Assembly (NCBI GenBank): GCA_023974075.1
Contig: CM043785.1
Location: 24,121,169-24,185,168, forward strand
Direction of reading: 5' to 3'
Length of the DNA: 64,000 bases
DNA from: Chaenocephalus aceratus
Lineage: Eukaryota; Chordata; Actinopteri; Perciformes; Channichthyidae
Part shown: positions 11,626 through 24,723 of the stretch, in pieces
Layout of the letters: each line of letters starts with the position of its first letter
Position numbering within the stretch: the stretch's first letter is position 1
Program-made: the position numbers and the translations under genes
The notes under the pieces: generated by a model
Seen by the model: only the letters and a program-made list of their open reading frames with translations
What the model was told of the DNA's origin: nothing
Databases searched by the model: none

Positions 11626-13357
11626 GTACGCACAAGATACTTTTTTTTCCCTCCATGAACCTTTAGGGTCTCCGTACATTTCAGCTCATACCAGCAAATA
11701 CATTTAACTCATCTGGATTCATGCATTGCTCATTACAGATTATCACACAGCAGAAGAAATATGACTGTAATGAGCAGAATTAAGAATAATAATAATAGAT
11801 TAATTTTGTTAGTGCTTTTACAGGAGCTCAAAGACGTTTTACAGATATAGTGAAAAGAAAAGAACACCAAATAAATATATATAGTTAAAGTTAAAGTCAA
11901 ATAATACAAAAACAATCACACATTAAAAGCCAGATTGAAGAGGTGAGTTTTTGTGAGTTTTGAGAGAATTGCGTGTAATTCTCAGTGCGAGCAAAGTGAG
12001 CAGGGAAGCAGATGTTCAAGCTAACTTGTAATAGATTTTAATGAACACCACAGGGACTGTGATAGGAAAAATGATGCTGAATGAATATTTTGATTTTAGT
12101 TTGGCGTGTACTATGTATACAAAATTTGTAACAAATAAATATGAAATGATACCCATATCTAGGTTCAGGTTTGTAAATCTTACTTTTAGTACAACTTACT
12201 CTATATCTTCTTGTCACAAAGGCTGTTGGTGGGTAACAAGTGCCAAAAACTCTGCAAATCCCCCCTCAGTGAGGTGAAGGGCACTTCGGCAATCATTTTC
12301 ACAGCCCCCACACGCCATTTTCCCTTTGTCCTTCTTATAATTGTACCTAATTGAGAAACATCACGTCTGCAAGAATCATAATTTTATAAGTCTGTTTTCT
12401 TTTTGTGTTATGCCTCTGCTATCATCCAAAAAAAATCCTGAACTTAATGTCAATTTACATTGAGAGTAGACATTTACATTTTGCAATCAAGCTTGTAAAA
12501 AACATTACATTCAGTGTGATTATGTTGCCCATATTGCTAGGTGATATTATAAATACCCTGATACATGTTGGGACCGGGGGTAACAGCCATTTAACGGTTT
12601 GGTTATGATTAAAATGCATTCTTGATGACTACATCTCAGTTTTATTTGTGAATATATAATATTAGAATGATGTTGTTATACAGATTAAGATTCTATTATA
12701 AGATATTCAAAGAAAGAAGTTGCAAAATATGTCTAATTTAATCATAACCCTGGAAAAGCCACATATTAAATATCACACATAAACAGGATTCTTTATCTTT
12801 CCATCTGATTCTATGAAGAGCAGCACAGTGACTACAGATTAGCGTATAGATGTAAGCATTTCAAACAAGGTCTTGGATTGTGGTTTAATAACAAAAACCG
12901 GCATTACTAGAACATTTTAAACAATGACACTCACCTGTAAAAAGAAGAGATGATGTCTGTCTTCATGTCTGAATCGTACTGCACATTTTCCAAAGAGACC
13001 AGGGGATGGGAGGGCTGGGAAGTGGGCGCATGCAACAATAGTCACAGTAACAAAAACAACAGTCTCCTGCCATCTCCCCTGCCAATTCAAACTACTGACA
13101 AATATTGTGACATGTTTGAGTAAGGACGGACCATTAACCGTATAATTTTGAATGTGCAGATTTGTACAGTAGTGCGTGAAAATCCTGTCTAAAAAGATAG
13201 CATATTTTATTTAATAGCAAAACAAATGTAAGAACAGAACCCTAAAGACTATTGATCAATAATTCAATTCTATATATGTCTAGTTCTAGGGAAGGCATTG
13301 TCATTAAATCCACCATTTTGATCCAGACTGAAGATACATCTTTTTTGGCATACTGTA
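11626..13357. other. No gene recognised; includes a SINE-like repeat at about 11780-11990
   Basis: The stretch at 11780-11860 (TTGTTAGTGCTTTTACAGGA, then GCTCAAAGACGTTTTACAG) resembles a widespread fish interspersed repeat of the type where small cells of sequence end in AAAGACGCTTTACAG. The rest is AT-rich with short ORFs lacking motifs. Confidence 0.4.
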
Positions 13358-15169
13358 CAGGGCTATTCAACTGGCGGCCCGCGGGCCAAATCTGGCCCCC
13401 GGGTGATATTTACTGGCCCTTTGAGTATAATGTTAAAAAGTAAAAAAAATAAAAAATAAGTTTAATAAAAAACATTTTTTTTTAATTATTATTTTTTGGA
13501 CCAGAGTGCCTTTATTCCTCAGAGGGTGTTACATTGAGAGATAGAGGGGAAGACATTGCCTGAAAACTTTGGCGGGCTCGGGTTTCGAATCCACCTACTA
13601 CCAACTCCTGTCATCCGTCTCTGCGCGCGTCCTCGCGGCTTGCGCTGCCCTTCACTACAAGCTCACGCACCTTCGACGGTTTTCGCGCCAATGGAACGAT
13701 TAATCAAACCTGCTCAGCATAGTTGGATATAAAAATGTCTCTTTCTACATAAAAAAAACGAAAGGTTGACACCGAAAACAATTCAACAGTGAGTGGAAAG
13801 AGAAGTACTTGTATGTAAATGTCAGTGGGAGGCCCGTGTGTTTAATCTGCAATGAGTGTTTATCGGTGTGTAAAGAGTACAACTTGAGAAGGCATTTTAA
13901 GACAGCTCACGCCCAACTTTGACGCCACGTTTCCAGCGGGCTCTGATGCTCGCCGCCAGAAGATTTTGGGGCTAACTTCGTGCTATGACCAAAGACGTAG
14001 CTCCCTGTTTAGGCTTGCACTGACCAAGAGAGAGCTACCGCAGCGTCCCTACGAGTGGCCTGGATATTAGGCAAAAAGAAAAGGCCTTTTACGGGACGCA
14101 GAGGACAGTCAAAGAGTGTATGCTTGCATCAATTGAGGAAGTGGTTGCAGATGAGAAAAATCCGAAAAAAGCGTTATGACTCAATTAAGAACATTCCGAT
14201 TTCTGACACGGTCAACATCAAGGAGAGGGGAGACAACCTGATCTCACCAGAATGCGTGACTCCACCACGACTCCTGAACACCGCATTGCGTGGTGGACTC
14301 ACAAAACGTTGTTACATTTGCGTGTTGGCACCACGCAACAACCCCAATGTAAAGTGAATGAGGCTCTTTTGTCGTGGTGCACACACGCATTTCTACAACG
14401 TCCTGCAGTGAGCTTTTATTCTAAATCTTAAAATCTACTTTATAGCTTGTAGTAACTCACGGGAGGCTTCTTTTATTTTATTTGTATTCATAATAATTTT
14501 ATTTTTCGTCAGAATGTATTATGGTGCATTATTTACGATTTTTTGTTCTCAAAAAACAGTGCATTGTGTGTAATACAACTGTGATTTTTATTAAATTATT
14601 TAGTTTTTAAGGAAGGCCAGAGCTTCAGCTGTGTCCAATAGATTGTTCCCTAGTTAACGTTTTTTAAAAGAACATTATATTCCTATTTGATCATGTCCCC
14701 TTTATTGTATTACGGAGAGCAATGTGAGCGTCCATTCCCATTGGATAACAGAGGATTTTACACCCGGAAGTAAGTATTCCCCTTACTGTCGATTGATTTT
14801 ACAGTGATATCTGCACTACTCATCAACTCAAAAACACCAGATTATCCTTGTTGATTACACAACCTTGATTGGCTTAAGTTGTGTACAATGCTTTTGTAAT
14901 TTTCCCCTTCGATTCGGAGAAACAAATATGTGTTCAGTTTAGGATGGCCGAAGACACTACACTACCCAGAATCCTCAGCTATCGTTTGGGACTACACCTT
15001 GTGCTTTGCTTGACAAACCCCGTGATTTGTCCTCAAGCTCTGTGATTGGATGTTGGAGTGGCAGTGCGTGAAGTTTACGCTGAGCGACCCATCGACGGCA
15101 CACTATTCAAAACAGGAATCGAACGTCTCCTACCCCCCCCCCCCCCCCAGGTCACAGGCTCCTCCAACA

Positions 15170-16190
15170 GTGCAACACAATAAAACAGATACACAGAAGA
15201 ATAAGTGCAAGTCAATACAAAAAGAAAAATAGTAAAAAGTGAAATAGTGCAATAAGAGTCTATACAAGGGATTGGAATATGATATTAGACAAATCATTTC
15301 TTTATTGATCCCAATTTGGGACATTGTTTTTGTTGCAGCAGCATAAAAGACAAGGCATTTTACAATAAAACAAAACCAAAATAAACAAGAATAGAAAAAA
15401 AAGAAAATAGAAAATATACGTGTTGAAATAGAAAACATACATGTAGATATTATATATGCAAATATACATATTCAAAAATATATGACAATGGAATATGGAA
15501 TATCAAATATTGAACAGATTATATATGTATAAAATGTACAGCAAGGTTGTATTACAAGAGAAACTATGGAGCAGAGAGTTCTCTTCCAGCCAGAGGTGAT
15601 TTATTGTACAGAGTTATTGCAGTGGGCAGGAATGTGTTCCTGTATCGGTCCTTGTGACAGCGGAGCTGCAGCAGTCTGTTGGAGAAGGAGCTCCGTTGAC
15701 TGTCCAGCTGCAGGTGGAGAGGATGGGTGGTTATCCATCATGGACAACAGCCTGTTCAGTGTCCTCCTCTCCACCACAGCTTCAAAGGGGTCCAGCTTGA
15801 TGCCGATGACAGACCCAGCTTTCCTGATCAGTTTATTGATCCTGCTGGTGTCACCGGCTCTGATGCTGCCCCCCCAGCAGACCGCAGCAAAGAAGAGTGC
15901 ACTGGCCACAACAGACTAGAAGATCTCCAGCATCTTGCTGCACACGTGGAAGGATCTCAGCTTCCTCAGAACATAGAGTCTGTTCATCCCCTTCTTGTAC
16001 ACAGCGTCAGCGTTGATCCTCCAGTTCAGCCCATAAGTGCACTCCCAGGTACTGTAGTCCTCCACAACAGCCACATCCTCTCCTAGAATGCGGCTGTGGT
16101 GCCAGATGGCAGCAGACAGAACAGTTTGTGGCTGGGGTGATGGGGGTCTTTTATAATCCTGAGGGCTTTCTTTAAGGTTAACCTGGTATT
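15170..16190 (-). mobile_element. 5'-truncated non-LTR retrotransposon fragments (RT C-terminus)
   Basis: Minus-strand translation gives WRINADAVYKKGMNRLYVLR, then LRSFHVCSKMLEIF, a stop, and ALFFAAVCWGGSIRAGDTSR, INKLIRKAGSVIGI and ERRTLNRLLSMMDNH. This is the RT-thumb to C-terminal part of common fish LINEs. The 3' region around 15300 has TTTATTGATCCCAATTTGGG, a familiar LINE 3' end. Upstream, at 16100-16175, a second piece (LRIIKDPHHPSHKLFCLLPS) belongs normally after the thumb region, so two LINE fragments are joined. A C homopolymer at about 15125-15149 precedes it. Stops and missing parts show it is dead. Confidence 0.6.
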
Positions 16191-17372
16191 TTTACTCCAC
16201 TACATTTATTTTAGTTACTTTACAGATTCTGATTAATGATGTGAAACAACCCTTAAAGCAGACTTTAGTTACACCTGAGTAAAATTCAGGGAAGGTGATT
16301 GTCAAGTGCCAACAATCAGGAGAGATATTTGATTGGAGGACTGGCTTATCTAAAGCCAGTTGAGTAGCACTTGAAATGTTTTGGCTCTATGAAACCTGAT
16401 GTACTTTATGATTCTGTTTTCTTCAAGCTTGTATTTTGTTGGTCGAATGCACTTATTGTAAGTCGCTTTGGATAAAAGCGTCAGCTCAATGCAATGTAAT
16501 GTAATGATTGTTGGTGCTTGAGAAGACTACATATTTATCTGCAGATCCCTATAAAGTATATACATTACTCGTTATTCTCTACAAATAGTTAATTAAAAAC
16601 TGTATATAATTGCTATTTTGGACATCCCTTTTCAAGATTTCAATATTACTCTAAACGTGTAATAACGTGCTTTAACCAGTAGGAGGTATGGGTTAAAAAC
16701 ATGTGTACAGTGTTAACAAAATAAAATATACTGCTGTTTCTGGTTTAGTTTACGACGGATATATTCTGTTATTGTTTTGATATTTGTAACAAAAAGCGAT
16801 GGAAAAACCCCACAGCAACACAGAAAAGATGGTCTTAACATGAGTAGTTAATAAAAAACAATAATATCAAAACAAATTATTACTACTAACTTTATTGTGA
16901 AATTAAAACAGAACGGTAAAAGAATAGTTTCCGGTCTATTTTGAGGCCAGATCTCTGTAGATAAATAAAGAACTATGTGACGACCGATGTGTATTACGAC
17001 CGATGTGTAATATTTACAATGCATTCATGTGATGATTTTCAAAGAGTAAAGCAAGCACTGCTGAATAAAGTATGATTTATCTTTTACGAAACGTTTTTTT
17101 TTTTCATATGGAATGCAGTTGGAGGTCAACCAATCACAGAGCTTGAGGCAACGCGGAACAATAGCTGAGGATGCTGGGTAGTGTAGTGTCGTCGGCCATC
17201 CTAAACTGAACACATTTTTGTTTCTCCGAATCGAAGGGGAAAATTACAAAAGCATTGCACACAACTTAAACCAATCAATGTTGTGTAATCAACAAGGATA
17301 ATCTGGTGTTTTTGAGTTGATGAGTAGTGCAGATATCACTGTAAAATCAATCGACAGTAAGGAGATTACTTA

Positions 17373-17688
17373 CGGCCCGTCCACACAGCAGCGTGCGTTG
17401 ACGCTTGCCGGCGGGCGTGTCTGACACTCGACCAACAACCAATCACATGAATCTCCCGCCCCTGACACACAAGCAGCGGTTTGATTGGCTAGAGCTTGTA
17501 CTGGCATATGATTCGATTGGCTGACGCCTCGCCGAGGCGTCAAAAGTTGAACATTGCTCAACTTTTGCTGCGAGACACGCCAGCTACGCTCCACGTCGCT
17601 TCCCACGATGCATTTCGGCTAAAAGTGACGTCACCCCATTCAAAGTGAATGGGGAAGCGTCAACGCACGCCGCTGTGTGGACGGGCCG
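17373..17688. mobile_element. PIF/Harbinger-type MITE nested in the right arm of the 4-kb element
   Basis: It is 316 bp, begins CGGCCCGTCCACACAG, ends CTGTGTGGACGGGCCG, and is flanked by TTA on both sides (17370-17372 and 17689-17691). Without it, the arm matches the opposite arm of the host element (ATTAC-TTA-CTTCCGG). The 3-bp TWA-type duplication and GGCCCGT ends fit PIF/Harbinger. It has no ORF. Confidence 0.85.
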
Positions 17689-18540
17689 TTACTTCCGGGG
17701 TAAAATCCTCCGTTATCCAATGGGAATGGATGCTCACATTGCTCTCCGTAATACAGTAAAGGGGACATGATCAAATCGGAATATAATGTGCTTTTAAAAA
17801 ACGTTAACTAAAGGGAACAATCTATTGGACACAGCTGAAGCTCTGGCCTTCCTTAAAAACTAACTAATTTAATAAAAATCACAGTTGTATTACACACAAT
17901 GCACTGTTTTTTGAGAACAAAAATTCGTAACTAATGCACCATAATACATTCTGACGAAAAATAAAATGATTATGAATACAAATAAAATAAAAGAAGCCTC
18001 CCGTGAGTTACTACAAGCTATTAAGTAGATTTTAAAAACGTTTTATAGAATAAAAGCTCACTGCAGGACGTTGTAGAAATGCGTGTGTGCACCACGACAA
18101 AGGAGACTCATTCACTTTACATTGGGGTTGTTTGCGTGGTGCCGACACGTACATGTAACAAAGTTCGTGAGTCCACCACGCAATGCGGTGTTAAGGAGTC
18201 GTGGTGGAGTCACGCATTCTGGTGAGATCAGGTTGGTGGAGACCCTTGCATCGGACGTTTTTGAGATTCTCTTGGACAAACTGTGAAAGGCGGAGGTTAT
18301 GTCGCTAGCTATTGATGAATCCACTCACAGCAGCGATGTTGCACAGCTGTGCCTCTATGTTAGATTATTTGATGGTGAGTGCTTTCGGGAGGATCTACTT
18401 GGATTAATTCCTTTGGATGGACACACGACCGGTGAGGTGATGTTCCACAAAGTGGTTTCGTTTTTCAAGGAGCACAAATTGAGATTGGATCGTATTAACA
18501 TGCTTGTAACAGATGGGGCCCCTGCGATGTCGGGCCGAAC

Positions 18541-19754
18541 CATAGACTGTATATATAAATGGACGTAGTGTCCGTGACGTCACCCATAGGATTCTGCAGA
18601 GTTGCCGTGAAGCCCTTAGTAGGCGGAGTCGGCCACTAACGGCTCGACTGTGACGTCAGAGTCTAATCCCGCCTGCTCCAAATAAGGGCAAAGAGGCGGA
18701 GCCGAGGCAGAACCTGCTGCCTCCGAACTGGAAGTAAACAGAGCTAGCTCAGGCTAAGAAGATAAGCTAACATGAAATACATGCATACCAAGTTACTGCT
18801 AACAGTGTAGTTCCCCTATAAACGTTACATGCAGAATCAAATGAGACAATCTGCAAGAGAATTAGCTATATTTTGTTATTCTTAATGCTTGTCATTCACA
18901 CGTTGAGAAAAGACGGACTCCACCGCCCGGACCTAACGGAGCTGCAGTGGGCTAGCTCTGGGACGCCGGCTGGAGCTAGCCCCCTGCGACTCCGTTAGCT
19001 CCGGTGGCCACCACTGGGATAATTGGGTCCCCTATTAACATTTGCTCCCGTTTAGCATTATGGGCGTCATAGCCATAGACTATAAAAGTCTTACCCAAGG
19101 CTGAATCATAAACTAAAATGTATATGTATGCATAAAGGGTTACGTCCTTAGCTGGCTAATAAGTAACAAGCTAAGCTACCAAGCACACAAACACCTGCGA
19201 ACGGGGTTAACATGTATAATATTATCATTTTAGACTTCTTGGAAGTTCTGTTAGTACATTCAAGAACATAGCACGACATTTTAATTGTCTGGTATTTGTA
19301 ACAATATTCCCAAAAAGGCACAATCACCACGAACACGGCTAAAGCTAAAGGGTCAAGTACAGTATGACTAACTAACGTTGTAGCCTCTATGGTTGTAGCC
19401 TAGCAGAGTGGACAAGTTGCTGTTAGCTGACAGTGAGGCATGTGCGTGTACATCAACGTGACCACGCCCTAATTTATGCAACAACTTTAAGACCTAATAT
19501 AAATAAAAGGGTCGTGTTAGAAAACAATTCACTCACAGATTCATAATCATGAAGGTGGAATCTAACTATATCGAATAATATTTATTGCATCCATGGGTAG
19601 AAACTTTTTTTTCTGCTGTAAAGTTGGGCATTTTAACATGGGGGTCTATGGAAATTGCTCCTTTCTGCAGCCAGTCCCTAGCGGCCCATGTATGAACTGC
19701 AGTGTGTGGCACTTCCGTATTGGCTTCCCGGCTGTTCCCCAGAGTTTGCCGCTT
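18541..19754. mobile_element. 1.2-kb non-autonomous element with a 9-bp target duplication
   Basis: It is bounded by perfect GGGCCGAAC repeats (18532-18540 and 19755-19763). Joining them restores the hAT transposase (APAMSGR then GLSARLA). The ends read CATAGACTGTATATATAAAT and CTTCCGTATTGGCTTC... CCGCTT. Near the right end TTGGGCATTTTAACATGGGG and near the left GACGTCACCCATAGG are recognisable parts of a very common teleost repeat. The middle (about 18700-19600) is AT-rich without an ORF. The superfamily is uncertain: 9 bp would suit MuDR, 8 bp hAT. Confidence 0.75.
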
Positions 19755-21197
19755 GGGCCGAACACAGGGACTGTCCGCTAGGCTGGCAGATGTGGCTCCA
19801 CAGCTGAGATCGCTGCATTGCCTCTTCCACCAAAGCCTCCTGTGCGCAAAACTGAGTGGTGAGTTAAAAAACACAATGGACTCTGTCATGGCGATTATTA
19901 ACTTTATTCGTTGTAACTCCAGTTTACAGCACCGCCTTTTCCGCCAGATGTTGTCAGACATGTCAGCTCAATAATGATTTGCTCATGCACAGTGCCATTA
20001 GATGGCTAAGCAAAGGAAACGTCTCGAAACGATTTTGTGAACTTAAGGAGGAGATCATGGCGTTTCTCCGCAATTCAAAACATAAAAAGCCAACGCCTTT
20101 CTGTGTCTGATAGAGAATGATGAGTTTTACGCTGCTGTTAGCTTTTTGAGCAACATTTTCCAACATCTGAACCAACTCAATTTGGAGCTGCAGGGCAGAG
20201 ATACAATGGTTACACAACTTGTGGAGAGACTCCATGCGTTTCAAAAAAAGCTCACACTTTTTTTTGCGGATTTATGTCCAGGCAAAATGCTCCATTTTCC
20301 AACACTGCAGGTTTACAAATCACCGAGATGATGACTGGATTTATGGACGCATTGAAAACCAACTTTGCCACGAGGTTTGAACAGTTCAGTCTGCCGACTG
20401 AAGTGATGAGATTTGTGAAGGACCCTTTCTCTGTGAATGTAGAGGGGGAGTTTGCACTGAAAGCAAAGGAGATGATTGTGACATTAAATGAGGCGTCTTT
20501 ACAACTTGAACTCATTGACATTCAGTCATCAGATGACCTGCGACAGTCATTTCAGCTGGCAGGTTCTGAAAAGTTCTGGACTCATGAAGTCAGCCACGAG
20601 AAATTCCCTCATTCAAGGGGTCTTGCACTTTTTGTCCTCACAATGTTCGGCTCGACTTACACGTGCGAATCGGCATTCTTACACATGAATGCCATACAAA
20701 CTAATAATCGCGCATCCCTCTCCGACCAGCATCTGCATCACTGTATGCGTATTGCCATGACAACGTATACTCCCGACTTCCCTGCTCTTGCTAAATCGAA
20801 AAAAAATGCCATTTCTCTCATTAGATGGCACATATCTGCCAAGTTGGTTGCATACAGTTATCACTATGTTAATCAAAAAAGGTTTGAGTTTTAAAAGGTG
20901 TGTGTGGTTTGGTTGGTAATTAATACAAGTCTTTTGACAATTGTTCTTGCTTTTAATTAAGCAATTGATGTGGTATGGCTCACTTGTCTTTATTGTTATT
21001 ATACCATAATATGCACTGTTGTTTGTGTATGGCCCTAAATTGCTATTTTGTGTGAATTATTAGATCATTTAATCTAAATCTAATGATGTTGATGGTTATA
21101 TATAGCTTCACATGTACTGAGTTCTGAACTAAAGGCCTTGGGGCTATGTTTGATTTAATTAAACAAAATATATGCACTCCACTATGCTGTTGTAGTC

Positions 21198-21283
21198 ATT
21201 TAATTTAATTTCAAACCTTTATTTATGCAGGTGAATCCCATTGAGATCATTGATCTCTTTTTCAAGGGTGACCTGCTGTAGTA
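21198..21283 (-). mobile_element. Very short LINE 3'-tail insertion
   Basis: On the minus strand this reads AAAGAGATCAATGATCTCAA, TGGGATTCACCTG, then CATAAATAAAGGTTTGAAAT. The same 3' end appears at 34378-34448 (minus) and in the longer LINE at 45378-45892 (plus), so it is an extreme 5'-truncated copy. Confidence 0.65.
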
Positions 21284-21402
21284 TTTACTGTATCTGAAGC
21301 TCTTAATATGATTGCTCATATTTCAAGTCATTTTTTCCCGGCCCCTTGCTTTGGATCATTTTCATCAACCGGCCCCCATTCCAAACTACTTAAATAGCCC
21401 TG

Positions 21403-24400
21403 CTGTACATGCATGGTCCCCAGAGGAAGTGATCTTGTAGTGCCACCAAAAAACTACACGTTTTGTTTTTTAGCGAAAATTGCCTACAACTGTATAATGG
21501 AATGGAATGATATTTGATTCAGGCATGTATGTCTCTTTTAGGAGTATTTCATATAAACTTTAACTGGCACACTCACACATACACAGAAACAACCTCGGCT
21601 ATTTATAAAGAATGACCCTTGCACAGTTCTCACTATGATTTAAAGCGTAATTCTCCCTTTTCTTTGCACCCAGGACATATATAAAGTTTAGCCAGAAACC
21701 CCTTCTCTGCTTTTCCAGAACTCCATTACAACCGGATAAACTGAATACATACACAGAGGAATTCACAAAGGGTGGGCGAATTACTGAAATGTAAAATAAC
21801 AAGCAAAAAACAACACACAAATGTTGATTATTGTTTGTTTTCACCTAATACTTGCCAAAATAACATTTTTAATTAATCGGAGAAGGAAAACAAATAAAGA
21901 AAAAGGGAAACCAAAATGAATTGTAAATACATATGATTGAAAAAGCATGGATACTTATTGCCTTCCCATAAATGAGTTTTGAATGACTGCGTCTTCACTT
22001 TCCTATTAACCCTTAAACAGCTCTCGTCATTCCTTTCATGTGTTTCAGTGTGCAGTAGAGCACAGCCAATCCTACCAAGCTTGAATACCTTGGGCCTCAG
22101 CCAGTGACAGACGTATCTCAAGTGTGGCGGACATGTTTTAATTAAACATTGGGGGATTTTAATGAAGGGTGCAATAAAAGGCCCATTGGCAGGATAGTAA
22201 GTGTTTTTCAGACCAGTCATTCATATGTGTAATGCAAGTGGGTCTAACAAACAAAGTAGACTGGCTGCACAGCTGTTCTTTTGTTTCTGAAAGAGTGGTT
22301 GATTTCTGTGCTTTGTTGCATTTATTAGGAGGAAAATAAAGTGACCTCTCTAGTATGATTACACATTTCATTAAAGTGTAATATTGATTCATGGTACAAC
22401 CACTACATCATGATTTAAATTTGTAATATATTATTCTGGACTTGAAAATGCAACAGTGTCTCCTTGATGTGTATATTCATTTTTCAAATGTGGTTTAATG
22501 GATATGCAATAGCAATCAAACATTTTTAATTATCATCATACACCGGGACACATTTTAACAAACACATCTGTAAAGTGTTGAGTTAAGTAAAGTTGTTATT
22601 TTAATGTCACCTATTGATTGATTGATTGAACATTTTATTAACAGATTGCAGAATGGGTACAATACAGTACACACACAATTGTTAAGGGGATGCAGACCAG
22701 AAAAAGACTTTCGTCTTGTTGACATCAGGGTCCCCCATTTTAATTCATCCGAACATATATGACATACATGACATACAGGTAGATTACATTTTCATTTTAT
22801 AGATTACATTTTCATTTTAGCTATGACCATGCTATGCCTTTTAGGAATGGGCCCATTGCTAACAAACGTAGCTTTTTGAGTCCTGAGTATACATCTGCCC
22901 ATGACATAGAGCTGTAATACATGTACAGGTTATTTAAAAAAACACCAATATGCAAAAGGAAATGCATACAATTCTTCATTCAAGAGCATGACAAAAATGG
23001 GAATGTTCTTTTTTCTTATTGGACTTCACTTGTTACTGTTATTTTTCTTTGAAATTGTTTGCTCTGGCTAATTATTTAAATGTAAAATGACGTCAAGTCA
23101 TGTTCATCATGACCAGAGGTGATGTGAGGGCTTTGTGACCTTGATGAACAGATGTTAATGATTCTTGGTGAAATGCAGCCCTCTTCTGGTGTGCCATTCC
23201 TACTGCATGTACATTTCTTTGAACTTAACAAAGCATTATTAAAATAATGTATGCACTGCACCCAACATGGAGTCTTTTAATCGGATTAATAAAACCCCAC
23301 GTCACACAATCAGCCACAAAAGCACTAGGAAATAGAAGAAAATTAGGACGGACACTAGACTTGTTCCTGCCTCATAGGTATGCCTAACACTCATCTCTCG
23401 CAAACATCTAAAAGGGAAATAATTTAAAACTCTGTTGCTCTGGCATGTGATATAAGTGTACACGCGGACCAATATTGATTATATGATACGTTATTGGTTA
23501 TGGATTATACGTTAATAGTTAACATCTTCCTCCATTCAAACCATCTCCTAACTACTTTGATGAATGAAGATACCATTGGGAAAAAAAGATCATAATCTTG
23601 CTTAAAAGTGATATACCAGTTCAGAATTCACTACACAATCATAACTCTAAGTACAGTCTGGTATAAGCTCTTTACCCAAAAAGTGTGTTGTTACTACTTC
23701 ACCAGACAACCAGGTGTTCAAGTAACAAATTGGTAAATGTGAGAAGCGCTAAGATGTTTTTTAAAACCCTTTCAGACTATGTGACATTTGGTTAATTTCC
23801 TGCCAAATAATTTGGGCGACATAGTCATTGCTTTACACACAAGAGACACTTTGGATTAAAGACAAAATACTCTTGTTTAGAAGATATTAAAAAAAAAATG
23901 TAAAGTAACTCCCAAGGTAACATTTAAATACTTTATTGATTAACAAAGATACACATACGTATTATTCCCCTTCTCAAAGTCATACAGGAAAAATTGTGTT
24001 AATCAATTCAATGACAATTATTTGTATTGTAATGACATTCTGTCGAAACTAAAATGTTTTCACAAACGACAAGGTTTGGGTAATGGAAAGATTAGCATGG
24101 TCTAACATGTCCTACACTGGTAGTTTGCCTCAGAAGTCATATGAATCATTATTTTTCCGCATCAAGATCATTTTACAAAAACACAAGCTTTTGGCACCAC
24201 GCTACATCACCTGCACACTTCTTCCATCACTCACACTTAACAATGGCATTGAATGTAATTTGTGTCCTGCTTGATCTTTCTATGCTTTTAATTATAAATA
24301 AATATGTATTACATTATCTTCTATACAGTTTAACATTTGGGTTCAAATGACATGTGACTAATAGCATAAAAATAAGCATTTACAAAACAAATACATTGAA

Positions 24401-24723
24401 TGGAAGCTGTTATAAAAAGCCAAATTAGTATAAACTATGGTATGTTTGATTACTTATCTCAATAACAAGTTATTTTTAAAGAAAATAAAAAAATAAATTG
24501 AATTGATCACAATTGATTATAACATCACATGTATAAAATACTGAACACAATAAATCATTTGCACACACAGTACACATCCTTTTACCATTTAACATTGTAT
24601 TGGTAAATTTCATTTTGCACACATGTTATGTCTTGCTTTCAGTTTGGTGGTACATTGCTTTGTTCCCACTTGATAGCATAGAAAAAGCTCTTAGCCAAGT
24701 GTATCTGCCGTTGATGTTGGGTG
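21403..24723. other. No gene recognised; includes the 3' flank of the mucin-like gene
   Basis: AT-rich, short ORFs only. A TTGATTGATTGATTGAACAT tract at 22615 is the likely 3' tail of a minus-strand LINE fragment that runs to about 22790. The 3' UTR of the mucin-like gene should lie directly below 24724; a minus-strand AATAAA (forward TTTATT) is at about 23931, which I cannot prove is used. Confidence 0.4.

Larger units (their letters stand above)
14235..18234. mobile_element. 4.0-kb DNA element with long inverted repeats inserted in the hAT transposase
   Basis: It starts AACCTGATCTCACCAGAATG and ends with the reverse complement at 18234. The inverted arms are about 0.77 kb (14235-15005) and 1.1 kb (about 17125-18234, longer because of a nested MITE). 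Flanks are GGGGAGAC on the left and GGTGGAGAC on the right, a target duplication of 8-9 bp with one missing base. Joining the flanks restores the transposase frame (IKER then VETLAS). The centre holds LINE fragments and a SINE tail and no transposase. An 8-9 bp duplication suits hAT- or MuDR-type elements; the family is not assigned. Confidence 0.8.
13734..20894 (+). pseudogene. hAT transposase, BED finger to dimerisation domain, disrupted
   Basis: An N-terminal MSLST start at 13734 is followed by a BED-like finger (VCLICNECLSVCKEYN, then RRHFKTAH) at about 13838-13912. A helical part with WILGKKKRPFT ends in SDTVNIKER at about 14226. The frame resumes after the first insertion with ETLASDVFEILLDKL (18240) and SLAIDESTHSSDVAQLCLYV up to MLVTDGAPAMSGR at 18535. 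This RNase-H-like core has the catalytic-type DES and TDGAP motifs. It resumes again at 19764 with GLSARLADVAPQLRSLHCL. The C-terminal hAT dimerisation region is at 20274-20894 (MFGSTYTCESAFLHMNAI, then RASLSDQHLHHCMRIA). Several point stops and frameshifts occur besides the insertions, for example TAA six codons after the start. The order of motifs matches the GTF2IRD2/EPM2AIP1/ZBED-like group. Confidence 0.8.
13358..21402 (+). mobile_element. hAT DNA transposon (Charlie/ZBED type), split by two later insertions
   Basis: The ends are inverted: CAGGGCTATTCAA at 13358 and TTAAATAGCCCTG ending at 21402, followed inside by GC-rich GGCGGCCCGCGGGCC and CCGGCCCC motifs. Left and right flanks share CTGTA, but an 8-bp duplication is not clean. 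Transposase pieces lie at 13734-14226, 18244-18531 and 19764-20894. Between them are two complete younger elements, each bounded by a duplicated target sequence, so the order of insertion can be read. Removing both would leave about 2.8 kb, a usual size for this group. A LINE tail (21198-21283) lies near the right end. Confidence 0.8.
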
